From: Photorhabdus khanii NC19
Lineage (GTDB): Bacteria; Pseudomonadota; Gammaproteobacteria; Enterobacterales; Enterobacteriaceae
Length of the DNA: 64,000 bases
Direction of reading: 5' to 3'
Assembly (NCBI RefSeq): GCF_000517265.1
Contig: NZ_AYSJ01000017.1
Coordinates: 228,065 to 292,064, forward strand
The translations under genes and the position numbers were made by a program. Below, piece after piece: positions 48,414-57,306 of this stretch (within the stretch, counting starts at the first letter, position 1; every line of letters begins with the position of its first letter). The notes under the pieces are model-generated. The model made no database searches. It worked only from the letters and a program-made list of their open reading frames with translations, and had not been told where the DNA came from.

Positions 48414-49451
48414 GTGACTGAACGTAAGCAATGGACAATTAAGCAGGCGCAAGAACTGTTTGATAAACCTTTTTTCGAATTATTATTTCAAGCACAACAG
48501 ATTCACCGTATGTATTTTGACCCGCAGCAGGTACAGGTCAGTACATTACTTTCCATCAAAACGGGTGCTTGTCCGGAAGATTGCAAATATTGCCCGCAAA
48601 GCTCCCGCTATAAAACTGGTCTTGAAAAAGAGCGGTTGATGGAGGTGGAGAAAGTGATTGATTCTGCCCGTAAGGCTAAAAACGCAGGTTCAACACGTTT
48701 TTGTATGGGTGCCGCGTGGAAAAACCCTCATGAACGGGATATGCCTTATCTGGAAAAAATGGTTAAGGAAGTCAAAGCATTAGGGATGGAAACCTGCATG
48801 ACGCTTGGCATGCTCGAGGGTTCACAAGCGCAGCGGTTGGCGGAAGCGGGATTAGATTACTACAACCACAACCTTGATACTTCACCGGAGTTTTATGGCA
48901 ACATCATTACGACCCGGACCTATCAGGACCGGTTGGATACGCTTGATAAGGTGCGGGATGCGGGAATAAAAGTTTGCTCTGGTGGTATCGTCGGCTTGGG
49001 TGAAGAAATCCGTGATCGAGCTGCGTTATTGGTACAACTGGCAAACCTGCCAAAACCACCGGAAAGTGTCCCCATTAACATGCTGGTAAAAGTCAAAGGC
49101 ACTCCGTTGGCTGATAACGAAGATGTAGACGCTTTTGATTTTATCCGCACGATCGCGGTTGCCAGGATCATGATGCCAGCTTCTCATGTCCGGTTATCCG
49201 CAGGTCGTGAACAGATGAATGAGCAGACGCAGGCAATGTGTTTTATGGCGGGTGCCAATTCTATTTTCTATGGTTGTAAGCTGTTGACTACGCCTAATCC
49301 TGGTGAAGATAAGGATTTACAACTGTTCCGTAAATTGGGTATTAACCCTCAACAGACTCAAACAGCATTCGGTGATAATCAGCAGCAACAGCACCTGGCA
49401 GAAGCCATCATCAATGCCGATAACGAACAATTTTATAATGCGGCATTATAA
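48414..49451 (+). CDS. bioB: Biotin synthase
   Basis: 345 aa, GTG start with TGGAGA about 8 bases upstream. Radical SAM enzyme that inserts sulfur into dethiobiotin. The radical SAM motif is [10 protein letters not shown] (~52-60). The [2Fe-2S] ligands lie in [18 protein letters not shown] and [11 protein letters not shown], with Arg in RLSAGREQM. The stop overlaps bioF by one base. Confidence 0.97.
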   Translation: MTERKQWTIKQAQELFDKPFFELLFQAQQIHRMYFDPQQVQVSTLLSIKTGACPEDCKYCPQSSRYKTGLEKERLMEVEKVIDSARKAKNAGSTRFCMGAAWKNPHERDMPYLEKMVKEVKALGMETCMTLGMLEGSQAQRLAEAGLDYYNHNLDTSPEFYGNIITTRTYQDRLDTLDKVRDAGIKVCSGGIVGLGEEIRDRAALLVQLANLPKPPESVPINMLVKVKGTPLADNEDVDAFDFIRTIAVARIMMPASHVRLSAGREQMNEQTQAMCFMAGANSIFYGCKLLTTPNPGEDKDLQLFRKLGINPQQTQTAFGDNQQQQHLAEAIINADNEQFYNAAL

Positions 49452-50602
49452 TGGACTGGTCAGCGTATCTTTCCCGGCAATTGTCTGAGCGTCGGGACTC
49501 TTCTCTATGGCGTCAGCGGCAGGTTAATCAGAAATCAGATGGGCGTTTCCTGTATACCAATGAAGGCAAATATCTTAATTTTTCCAGTAATGATTACCTG
49601 GGGTTAAGCGCAAGTCCGGCAGTCATTTCCGCATGGCAGCAAGGGGCTGAACAATATGGTGTTGGCAGTGGGGGTTCAGGCCATATTACGGGTTATACAA
49701 ACGCTCATCGGCAGTTGGAACAACAATTGGCTGACTGGCTGGGTTATCCAAAAGCGTTGCTCTTTATTTCAGGATATTCTGCTAATCAGGGGGTAATTGC
49801 AGCGTTAATGACGAAAATGGATCGGATTATTGCCGATCGGCTGAGTCATGCTTCATTAATGGAAGCTGCTATGCATTCACCTGCTCAACTACGTCGTTTC
49901 CTCCATAATCAACCTGAATCACTTGCGGATTTACTGGCAAAACCTTGTGTTGGGAAAACACTGGTGATGACCGAGGGGGTGTTCAGTATGGATGGTGACT
50001 GCGCCCCGCTGGCCGATATTTATCAGCAAACCCGTGTTTCGGGTGGTTGGTTAATGGTGGATGATGCACATGGTATTGGGGTCTGTGGTGAACAGGGCCG
50101 GGGAAGTTGTTGGCAGCAGAAAGTAAAACCGGAGATTTTAATTGTCACTTTTGGCAAAGCGTTTGGGTTGAGTGGTGCGGCGGTACTTTGCGATGAGCAG
50201 ACGGCAGAATATCTAATTCAGTACGCCCGTCATCTTATTTACAGCACTTCTATGCCTCCGGCGCAGGCAATGGCGATTTCTGAAGCGGTCCGGCAGATAC
50301 AATCTGGTGATGAGCTGCGCCAACGGTTGCAGCAAAATATTGATGACTTCCGCCAGCAGGCACAGAAACTGCCATTCAACCTGACAGGTTCAGTTACGGC
50401 GATTCAGCCATTGATTGTGAGTGATAATGAGTTGAGTGTGTCTTTATCTCAATATTTGCAACAAAAAGGAATTTGGGTTAAAGCGATTCGTCCTCCGACA
50501 GTACTGCCAGGCAGTGCCAGATTACGTATTACTCTGACGGCCAGCCATACGCAGCAAGATATTAATATATTGACGGAGGCGTTATATGGGTTCTGTAGCT
50601 GA
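49451..50602 (+). CDS. bioF: 8-amino-7-oxononanoate synthase
   Basis: 383 aa (384 in E. coli). PLP enzyme joining pimeloyl-ACP and alanine. The PLP lysine is in [34 protein letters not shown]-like [17 protein letters not shown] and the N-terminal [16 protein letters not shown] are family motifs. Overlaps bioC by 17 bp. Confidence 0.96.
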   Translation: MDWSAYLSRQLSERRDSSLWRQRQVNQKSDGRFLYTNEGKYLNFSSNDYLGLSASPAVISAWQQGAEQYGVGSGGSGHITGYTNAHRQLEQQLADWLGYPKALLFISGYSANQGVIAALMTKMDRIIADRLSHASLMEAAMHSPAQLRRFLHNQPESLADLLAKPCVGKTLVMTEGVFSMDGDCAPLADIYQQTRVSGGWLMVDDAHGIGVCGEQGRGSCWQQKVKPEILIVTFGKAFGLSGAAVLCDEQTAEYLIQYARHLIYSTSMPPAQAMAISEAVRQIQSGDELRQRLQQNIDDFRQQAQKLPFNLTGSVTAIQPLIVSDNELSVSLSQYLQQKGIWVKAIRPPTVLPGSARLRITLTASHTQQDINILTEALYGFCS

Positions 50603-51353
50603 ATCTGTCGATAAGCAGGCTATTGCCGGAGCATTTGGGCGTGCTGCTGCTAATTATGATGTAGTAGCAAAATTACAGCAGCAAACGGGCGAATTCCTCA
50701 TGCAACAAGCCAGTGGACATTCTGGCAGGTTAGTTTTGGATGCTGGTTGTGGTACCGGTTTTTTTAGTCACCGCTGGCGGCAACAAGGGAGGCAGGTTAT
50801 CGCGCTTGATTTGGCATCGGGGATGTTAGCTCATGCCCGTGAAAGACAAGCAGCAGATTATTACCTGCAAGGAGATATTGAGCATTTAGGGCTTGCTGAC
50901 AGCAGTGTTGATATCTGTTTCAGTAATTTGGTTGTTCAATGGTGCGATAATTTATCTTGTGTTTTAACCGAGCTTTATCGGGTAACCCGCCCTGGAGGAT
51001 TGATTCTGTTTTCCACATTGGCCAAAGGTTCATTACATGAATTGCAGCAAGCCTGGAGTGCAGTTGATAACTATCAGCATATTAATCATTTTCTGCCACA
51101 GCCGATGATTAAGGATGCCTGTCAGGATTTCCGGCATCGTCTTATTAGTCAGGTTTACCGCCAACAATATCCGCATATATTGCCGCTATTGGGTTCCCTG
51201 AAAGGGATTGGGGCGACTCATCTTCATTGTGGACGACAGCAGGGGCTGATGACCCGTGGACGGTTGACTGCTTTGGAGCAGGCTTACCCACGGGAAGATA
51301 AACATTTACCTCTCAGTTATCAGGTTGTTTTTGGAGTGATTTATCGTGACTAA
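50586..51353 (+). CDS. bioC: Malonyl-ACP O-methyltransferase
   Basis: 255 aa (251 in E. coli). Class I SAM methyltransferase that disguises malonyl-ACP to start pimelate synthesis. SAM motif [16 protein letters not shown] (~46-61), [14 protein letters not shown], and [20 protein letters not shown]. The C-terminal [20 protein letters not shown] is a BioC hallmark. Lies between bioF and bioD with overlaps on both sides. Confidence 0.95.
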   Translation: MGSVAESVDKQAIAGAFGRAAANYDVVAKLQQQTGEFLMQQASGHSGRLVLDAGCGTGFFSHRWRQQGRQVIALDLASGMLAHARERQAADYYLQGDIEHLGLADSSVDICFSNLVVQWCDNLSCVLTELYRVTRPGGLILFSTLAKGSLHELQQAWSAVDNYQHINHFLPQPMIKDACQDFRHRLISQVYRQQYPHILPLLGSLKGIGATHLHCGRQQGLMTRGRLTALEQAYPREDKHLPLSYQVVFGVIYRD

Positions 51354-52026
51354 GCGCTGGTTTTTAACGGGTACAGATACCGAAGTAGGTAAAACAGTTG
51401 TCAGTTGTGCTTTGCTACAGGCTGCGACTAAAGCAGGATATAAAACAGCAGGTTATAAACCCGTCGCTTCCGGCAGTGAAATAACACCGGAAGGTGTCCG
51501 TAATGCGGATGCACTGGCATTATTGGCAAACAGTTCTTTGCCTTTACAATATGATGAAGTGAATCCGCTGGTATTTGTTGAAGCGACATCACCGCATATT
51601 GTTAGCGCTGATTTAAATCAACCTATTGATTTTTCTATTATGTCTGCGGGGCTGCATCATCTGGAAAAGAAAGCCGACTGGGTTTTAGTCGAAGGCGCGG
51701 GTGGTTGGCATACTCCTTTATCGGAATCGGCGACTTTTGCTGACTGGGTGATTAAAGAGCAATTACCGGTTATTCTGACCGTGGGTGTGAAACTTGGCTG
51801 TATTAATCATGCGATACTCACCGCAGAGGCTATCAGAGGTTCAGGATTATATTTCGCGGGTTGGATAGCGAATGAAGTTGAACCTGCAAGCCAGCGTCAG
51901 AAAGAATATCTGGCGACATTAAAACGCATGCTGCCTGCGCCTTTATTGGGGACTATTCCTCATTTAACGCAAGAATATCTTAATTATTCAGGTGAATATA
52001 TAGATTTTAAATTACTGGTTAATTGA
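51346..52026 (+). CDS. bioD: Dethiobiotin synthetase
   Basis: 226 aa, GTG start inside bioC. P-loop GTDTEVGKTVVSCALLQA (~8-25) and the substrate loop KPVASGSE; EGAGGWHTPLSE is the second nucleotide-binding segment. Closes the ureido ring of dethiobiotin with CO2 and ATP. Last gene of bioBFCD. Confidence 0.96.
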   Translation: MTKRWFLTGTDTEVGKTVVSCALLQAATKAGYKTAGYKPVASGSEITPEGVRNADALALLANSSLPLQYDEVNPLVFVEATSPHIVSADLNQPIDFSIMSAGLHHLEKKADWVLVEGAGGWHTPLSESATFADWVIKEQLPVILTVGVKLGCINHAILTAEAIRGSGLYFAGWIANEVEPASQRQKEYLATLKRMLPAPLLGTIPHLTQEYLNYSGEYIDFKLLVN

Positions 52027-52034
52027 ATTATTCG

Positions 52035-52345
52035 GAGAGCATAAATCTATGGGTAACTCACTCAAGCATTTGATTAAAAAGTTTAATTGCTTATTTTATC
52101 GCGAATTAAATAAAGTACCCCACGTTTTATGCTCTTCATTATCGATGGTTATGTGGATCTTGCGTCTGATGCAACACCGCCAATACTTCAATGCCAGTCG
52201 GAACTTCCCGGTAGTAAAATCAAAATAGCCAACCGCCAACCAACAGGTTGAAGTGGCCTGAGGGGATCTCACCCACAGGCTCTCATGCAACCGGACGTGA
52301 AGTAGAGTAGAGCGGCAGCGAGCAGTCACGAGAGCATAAAATCTA
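52035..52345. repeat. Near-identical direct repeats flanking a ~300-bp insertion after bioD
   Basis: GAGAGCATAAATCTATGG at ~52036-52053 recurs as GAGAGCATAAAATCTATGG at ~52330-52348. The segment between contains the ParE relic and an unrecognised GC-richer stretch (CTCATGCAACCGGACGTG). This looks like a duplication from an insertion or deletion event. Confidence 0.5.
52139..52219 (-). pseudogene. ParE-like toxin, C-terminal relic
   Basis: On the minus strand a frame ending at 52139 reads FYYREVPTGIEVLAVLHQTQ and DPHNHR before the stop. This is the typical end of ParE/RelE-type toxins (…[FY]YR…GIEV..VLH..[RQ]D). A stop codon lies directly before it and no N-terminal half is left. Confidence 0.6.
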
Positions 52346-52353
52346 TGGAGCAC

Positions 52354-52484
52354 TTATGCTGCAATAGCCTCGGTCAAATAGTGATCCGTTTCTTCACATA
52401 ATCTTATCCCCGGATACCCATGTTCAAATCGGGTTTTCAAATCATCATATAACCCTGCCGCGTTCCCCCTTATTATACTATCTT
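52354..52484. other. Unassigned stretch before the abiE operator
   Basis: Minus-strand frame (52354-52551) reads GYPGIRLCEETDHYLTEAIA at its end but shows no recognised family and overlaps the abiE promoter. It may be another island relic. Confidence 0.3.
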
Positions 52485-52560
52485 TACACAAAAAAACCAT
52501 AAAAGGGGTTTTTGTGTAGATATGTAATTGGTATGATAGCCATCTACACACAAAAAAACC
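52485..52560 (+). promoter_or_regulatory. abiE promoter with paired operator repeats
   Basis: TACACAAAAAAACC (52485-52498) is inverted at GGGGTTTTTGTGTA (52505-52518) and repeated directly at TACACACAAAAAAACC (52545-52560). A candidate promoter TTTTTG-17-TATGAT (-10 at 52532-52537) lies between. AbiEi antitoxins repress their own operon by binding inverted repeats, so these are likely its operators. Confidence 0.6.
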
Positions 52561-52591
52561 ATATCAAGGGTATAGCTGTGGAGATAATGGA

Positions 52592-53125
52592 ATGGATAGG
52601 ATTACAGCAATTAACACATTAGATAAGTTCAGCAAAATGGGAAAACGTATTTTCCTTTTGCGGGATTTGGAAGTTATCTTTGCTGACGACCTCCCTCGGA
52701 CATTGCAAAAATCTATTGATCGCCTCATCAATGCTGGACTGCTAGTCCGTATCACTAAAGGTGTTTATGCGTATGCGCGGGATGGTCTGGGGTCTTATCC
52801 GCTGGAGACAATTGCAATAAATATCCGTCGTGGCGAATACAATTACGTCAGCCTGGAATCGGCGTTGTCTCAGTATGGCCTGATTTCACAAATTCCTATC
52901 GACCGACTGACGATTATGTCTACTGGTAGGTCGGGAGAGTTTGAAACGCCGTGGGGAGTTATTGAGATCACCCACACCAGCAGGGAGCCAAGCGAAATTC
53001 TGAAAGGAACATTGGAAAACCGGGGGCCACTGCGCATCGCAAGAAAAGAAACCGCTCTTCGTGACTTGAAAAGAGTGGGAAGAAACATGCATCTGGTTCA
53101 AATGGAGGAATTTGCGCATGCCTGA
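52592..53125 (+). CDS. abiEi: AbiEi-family antitoxin
   Basis: 177 aa. Antitoxin and transcriptional autorepressor of the type IV AbiE toxin-antitoxin system. The N-terminal winged helix spans about residues 8-60 (FSKMGKRIFLLRDLEVIFAD, SIDRLINAGLLVRITKGVYA), then a C-terminal domain with NYVSLESALSQYGLI and WGVIEITHTSR. Overlaps the toxin gene by 8 bp, typical for this pair. Confidence 0.9.
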   Translation: MDRITAINTLDKFSKMGKRIFLLRDLEVIFADDLPRTLQKSIDRLINAGLLVRITKGVYAYARDGLGSYPLETIAINIRRGEYNYVSLESALSQYGLISQIPIDRLTIMSTGRSGEFETPWGVIEITHTSREPSEILKGTLENRGPLRIARKETALRDLKRVGRNMHLVQMEEFAHA

Positions 53126-54038
53126 GCACGTCAATTTTAACGCCCTTGTCGATGAGGTCATTACCCAAGATGGGCTTGCCAACATCAGGCCTGTAGTGGA
53201 GAAAGAGCTGCTGCACTATGACATTCTGTTTTGCCTCGCTAAAGACGGTTTGCTCAGGGATATTACCTTTCAGGGCGGCACATCATTAAGACTCTGCTAT
53301 AGTTCCAACCGATTCAGCGAAGATCTGGATTTTGCTGGTGGCCGTGACTTTTGTTCAGCGGACATGAGCAGGATTAAGGAGAGCGTGGAAAGTTACCTGG
53401 GGGCGCGTTATGGGATTGAAGTCACGGTGAAGGAACCAAATGAGCTTCGAAAGGAGCCGGAGTATGCCGATGTGAAAATCGATAAATGGCAAATCTCCGT
53501 CACAACAGCCCCGGAAAGAAGAGATTTACCAAAGCAACGCATCAAAATTGAGATCGCCAACGTTCCGGCATATACAAGAGATGCGCGTTCATTAAAGCGG
53601 AATTACTCCGTGCTGCCTGATGGCTACTCCGAAACCATCGTATCGGTCGAGACATTGGTTGAAATCATGGCGGATAAGTTGATTTCGTTCCCTGTGACAA
53701 CATCTCACATTCGCCATCGCGATATGTGGGATTTGGTGTGGCTGAAACAGCAAGATGTTGAGCCCGATTTAGACCTGATCAAGAGCAAACTATCAGATTA
53801 TCGTATTACTGATTTTTACAAACTCGTTCAGGCACGATTGGACTCTATCGACAGTCTTATTGCTTCCGGTAACTTCCAGACCGAAATGAAACGATTTATT
53901 CCCGCGCCCGTTTACAACAGAACTATCGGGCAGGATCCTTTTTTACACTATCTCACAACGATCCTAAAAGAATTGCTAACAACTGTGCAAAAAGGGTTGT
54001 ACTCGTTGGGGACCCGTACCGTTCCATTCAAAATGTAA
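53118..54038 (+). CDS. abiEii: AbiEii-family nucleotidyltransferase toxin
   Basis: 306 aa from ATG 53118 (GGAGG 8 bases upstream); a TTG two codons earlier is possible. DUF1814-type nucleotidyltransferase: motif I FQGGTSLRLCYSSNRFSEDL followed by DFAGG (~56-78) holds the G-G-T-S and S-E-D-x-D signature. ETLVEIMADKLISFP and HIRHRDMWDLVWL are further conserved parts. AbiEii toxins act on cellular nucleic acid targets (tRNA nucleotidylation in related toxins) and can block phage growth. Confidence 0.9.
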   Translation: MPEHVNFNALVDEVITQDGLANIRPVVEKELLHYDILFCLAKDGLLRDITFQGGTSLRLCYSSNRFSEDLDFAGGRDFCSADMSRIKESVESYLGARYGIEVTVKEPNELRKEPEYADVKIDKWQISVTTAPERRDLPKQRIKIEIANVPAYTRDARSLKRNYSVLPDGYSETIVSVETLVEIMADKLISFPVTTSHIRHRDMWDLVWLKQQDVEPDLDLIKSKLSDYRITDFYKLVQARLDSIDSLIASGNFQTEMKRFIPAPVYNRTIGQDPFLHYLTTILKELLTTVQKGLYSLGTRTVPFKM

Positions 54039-54061
54039 CGATTAAACCTGTAAACATTCTT

Positions 54062-54087
54062 AGCCCGACGTATTCGGGCTTTTTTTC
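54062..54087 (+). terminator. Terminator of the abiE operon
   Basis: AGCCCGA-CGTAT-TCGGGCT (54062-54080) followed by seven Ts. Confidence 0.92.
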
Positions 54088-54307
54088 GTCACCTGATCCA
54101 CCTGTAGGATAATCGTCATACCTAACACGCAATCACGCAAATCAGCATGAGGCATGGATAGGAACATCATCTTGTGCCAACTTCATTGATCGTGGATTTG
54201 ACAAACGCTAAGGAAATAGGCTCTCCATATCAGTATATTTCTCCATAATTGGGGTTATTCTCAATGTAGGTAAATATTTCATCTATGTGTTAAGGTATAC
54301 CTTCTAT

Positions 54308-55201
54308 TTATACTTCAGCGAGTTTTTTATTAACCGTGGCATCTGTGGGTTGGTTTATATAACTCCTGAATATCTTTCTTACCAGATATATAGGGCCTAC
54401 ACCCAGAATAGAATAAACGACTTTAATGATAAATTGGGCAATAATCATTTCTTTTATGATATCGATACCGAGAACTCCATAAAAAGCAATTGAGCAGAAT
54501 ATTATACTGTCGAATGCCGAGGCGATGACCGTACTTGTTATTACTCTGAGGAAAAGATACTTTGAATTTGTAAGAGACTTTATTTTGCAAAGAAGATACG
54601 AATTTATATTCTCAGAGATAAAATAAGCAAGAGATGATGCCAGTAATACCGAGACGATACTATTAATTATCCCACTATAAGTGACACCAAACTCCCATCC
54701 GGGAACACCTGGCATCAATGCGGTTGCCCAAAGCCCCAGAACAAACAGTAAATTCGCTGCAAAGGAGATAATAATCGTTCTTCTTGCCAGACGTAACCCA
54801 TAGAATTCGTTTAAAATATCGACCAGAAGGAAAGTTATTGGGTAAATAAAGACGCCGGGTGGAGTGACGATATTAATAATAGGGACATGAATGGGCTTCA
54901 CGCCACATATTGTGGAGAAAATATAAATAACACTGAGTGCGACGCTGATGAGTAAATATGCTTGCCATGAACGCTCATGACGATCCCCGAGTTCATAAGC
55001 TGTGACAATGTTGCTGTGGCTGTATAATTTCCGATATAGCGTACTGAGTTCATGCCTGCTCAGATCTTCTGAAATATCACTATCAACCAGCTCTTTCAGC
55101 CCCATAGTAATGGTCTTGCCTGTCGCGAGTACCATGATATTTGCTGATAATTTACCGTACCTTGTAAATCCCAATAACTTAAATTTCTGGTTTGCTGTCA
55201 T
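54308..55201 (-). CDS. Queuosine precursor transporter-like membrane protein (DUF165/VUT family)
   Basis: 297 aa. Residues ~82-285 are a six-helix DUF165/YhhQ-type membrane protein: FIYPITFLLVDILNEFYGLRLA, SIVSVLLASSLAYFISENIN and AFDSIIFCSIAFYG. E. coli YhhQ imports the queuosine precursors preQ0 and preQ1. Unlike YhhQ (about 220 aa) it has a ~75-residue charged N-terminal extension (LLGFTRYGKLSANIMVLATG; HELSTLYRKLYSHSNIVTAY). Its ATG abuts the stop of the upstream regulator, so the pair is translated together. Substrate is inferred. Confidence 0.8.
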   Translation of the reverse strand: MTANQKFKLLGFTRYGKLSANIMVLATGKTITMGLKELVDSDISEDLSRHELSTLYRKLYSHSNIVTAYELGDRHERSWQAYLLISVALSVIYIFSTICGVKPIHVPIINIVTPPGVFIYPITFLLVDILNEFYGLRLARRTIIISFAANLLFVLGLWATALMPGVPGWEFGVTYSGIINSIVSVLLASSLAYFISENINSYLLCKIKSLTNSKYLFLRVITSTVIASAFDSIIFCSIAFYGVLGIDIIKEMIIAQFIIKVVYSILGVGPIYLVRKIFRSYINQPTDATVNKKLAEV

Positions 55202-55816
55202 TTATAGCCTTTCTCCTACGATATAGCCTAAAAATTGAGCGTATTTGGGGTATCTTCTGTCTATGCTGTCATCATCTTTCTCTTGCCGGATAAAGAACCC
55301 GATTTCCTGAGAGTAGTACAGTAATGGGGTGTTAGTGACTAACGCGGGAGGGCGTTTTATGATGATCACCTCACCGGGTATAAATGTATCCCCTATTTCC
55401 GATTCGACTTTAATTGCCAACATATTTGACTCATCGCCAAAGAAATAGGTTAACGGGTACTCAGTAACAAGCTGACCTATTTTTTTCCCGGAAACAGATA
55501 AAAATTCAGATTGTGGAATGATGGGGATGGCTGACGGGTTTTTATTACCTTCAGTTGAAAGCGTTTCATTGAGGCGTTCTAGTTGTTCAAGGTCATAATT
55601 TTCTATTTCTTCACAGGAAACACCGAAAAAATCGGAGATCCGGAGGATGGTAGATTGTTGAACGTTATTAACTTGTCCTTCCAGAATTTTATAAATGGTA
55701 GTACGGGTTAAACCTGTTCGATTGGAAAAGGAACTCTTGGTTTCGCCACGGGTACGTATTAAATATTCTATATTCTTAATGATATTTGTTTTTCGCTGTG
55801 CATTAGACGTTTTCAT
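55202..55816 (-). CDS. XRE-family regulator with S24 (LexA/CI-like) C-terminal domain
   Basis: 204 aa. N-terminal helix-turn-helix (~10-70: TKSSFSNRTGLTRTTIYKIL). The C-terminal part (~110-204: YFFGDESNMLAIKVESEIGD; GEVIIIKRPPALVTNTPLLY; QFLGYIVGERL) has the S24 peptidase fold seen in phage CI-like repressors. The usual catalytic Ser-Lys dyad is not obvious, so self-cleavage is doubtful. It likely controls the adjacent transporter. Confidence 0.8.
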   Translation of the reverse strand: MKTSNAQRKTNIIKNIEYLIRTRGETKSSFSNRTGLTRTTIYKILEGQVNNVQQSTILRISDFFGVSCEEIENYDLEQLERLNETLSTEGNKNPSAIPIIPQSEFLSVSGKKIGQLVTEYPLTYFFGDESNMLAIKVESEIGDTFIPGEVIIIKRPPALVTNTPLLYYSQEIGFFIRQEKDDDSIDRRYPKYAQFLGYIVGERL

Positions 55817-56298
55817 AAAAATCCTTTATGTGAAAATTACTGCATAACTATATATTACTCAATAATATTGTCCAGTATGAGAAAGCCACTCATTGTAATA
55901 GTTTATTGATTTTACTTTAATATGTTATTTTTATGACTATTCATATTAGCACATCTTGTGTCAGAAGATGCGCATGGAGTTACATTTATATTTTAAAAAT
56001 AAAAGTTAAATCATAGTATTAAGTGAGATGCATTATAAAGTTTACATAAAAATGAACTTTATGTTTCTTTTTATGTTGACTTTATGGGCTCCATTACAAT
56101 AATGTTAAGTTGTGTTGATGTGTTTTCTGGCAGTTGGATAGCATCAACCAAAATATTATTCCTATTATAAATCCCTCGGGGAAGAGCTACTTCAACCTTC
56201 GAGTTTAAAAACTGGTTATTTCTTTTAGCACTAGGGAACCACCGTAAGATAAGGAAGTGAAATAAACATTAGGACTTCAATTAGTAAATTGATTAAAT
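55817..56298. other. AT-rich region upstream of the XRE regulator
   Basis: No gene. ACATAAA (56044-56050) and TTTATGT (56058-56064) form a perfect 7-bp inverted repeat with a 7-nt spacer, a possible operator. The regulator's promoter is probably within 55830-55880. Confidence 0.45.
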
Positions 56299-56445
56299 GG
56301 TAACACAGTTAAATCACCGGGAAATGACAATATAAAAAATGCTTGGGAACAGCAATAGATTAAAATTGTGGATGATAGGTACAAAGTAGGTCTTTCGATC
56401 GAAAATAGCCAGCAGAATATTGGACATTTTGTCAGGGCAGTGTAG
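56299..56445 (+). pseudogene. Decayed coding fragment of unknown type
   Basis: One frame reads GNTVKSPGNDNIKNAWEQQ, a stop, then IKIVDDRYKVGLSIENSQQN and IGHFVRAV before TAG. Protein-like composition but interrupted; no family recognised. Confidence 0.3.
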
Positions 56446-56570
56446 ATCTGATATTTTTGTATCTATCGTTTTTTTTAAAGCTCCCTAATGGGGCTTATCT
56501 TGTCGAATAGGGGAATGCTGATGTGAATTAATCTATTTATCAAGGATATACTTTATATTCTAGTTAAAAG

Positions 56571-56955
56571 ATGAGTTTTACTCATATCAATAAGGTGATT
56601 TTATTTTTCTGGCAAGTACTTATTAGTATAGCCAAAAATGTTATTGGTGATATCGAGTCTACTGTTGCTGAAAACAGTAATGAATCTCATTATCGAAATG
56701 GAAATATTTACTTTATTTCTGCTCAGGTGAAAAATTATCACCATCTCTTCTGGTGTAAACAGGTGTGATACTGGAAAACTGTTTACCGGTTATTTCCTAT
56801 TGAATAAAAATTCTGATGCGAAGTCGGTATGGTTTGTTGCTGGTCAAAAAACAGTAAAAATTTTTACTGGTAGAGGATACCTCTTTTGTGGAATGATGCT
56901 GCAACCTCGTACAGCTAATAGGGTTTGTAGAGTTATCCACTATTCCTGTGGATAA
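56571..56955 (+). pseudogene. Frameshifted small gene remnant upstream of uvrB
   Basis: A 65-aa frame from 56571 (INKVILFFWQVLISIAKNVI, GDIESTVAENSNESHYRNGN) is followed in another frame (56731-56955) by VNRCDTGKLFTGYFLLNKNS and VWFVAGQKTVKIFTGRGYLF. Together they suggest one frameshifted ~120-aa gene. No family recognised. Confidence 0.3.
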
Positions 56956-56956
56956 C
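56932..56956. promoter_or_regulatory. Inverted pair of DnaA boxes upstream of uvrB
   Basis: GTTATCCAC (56932-56940), 7 bp, GTGGATAAC (56948-56956). The minus-strand reading TTATCCACA is a perfect DnaA 9-mer; the other half is TTATCCACT. It lies about 350 bp before uvrB. A DnaA-binding site upstream of E. coli uvrB is known. Confidence 0.6.
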
Positions 56957-57250
56957 CTTGTGTATTAGGCTTAGAAAAGTTGCGTAACGCAAGAAAATAC
57001 GCGGCTTTCGTCAAGGTTGATGTTATTCTCGTCTTTGTTTTAATTTATTTTAATATCAATAAGATAACTAAAATCAAGCCTTGTCTGGCCGGTGATGACG
57101 CCCTGTGTTGTCACCTTTCAGTCGATCATATAAAAAATGAAAAAATCAAGGTGATTTTGGGGATAACGTAGTATTTATTTTGATGTCAACCAATATTTAA
57201 TTAATAGGGAAATAGCCTAAATTGAGCCGGTTTTTACAAAACTGACTTGA

Positions 57251-57270
57251 AGCTGGTTTTTTATCCAGTA
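57251..57270 (+). promoter_or_regulatory. LexA (SOS) box of uvrB
   Basis: AGCTGGTTTTTTATCCAGTA has CTG-N10-CAG and is nearly the same as the E. coli uvrB SOS box. It lies 36 bp upstream of the uvrB ATG, so uvrB is expected to be DNA-damage inducible. Confidence 0.88.
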
Positions 57271-57306
57271 TTATAGGCGGCTTAATGCCAGGAAAGTGAG
57301 ATATCT

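Noticed and set aside
52096-52353. 85-aa minus-strand frame downstream of bioD
   Set aside because: A different frame of the same strand gives the ParE C terminus; this frame shows no family motif and spans the repeat and relic.
56980-57171. 63-aa plus-strand frame upstream of uvrB
   Set aside because: No ribosome site or recognised motif, and AT-driven composition; it lies between the DnaA boxes and the LexA box.
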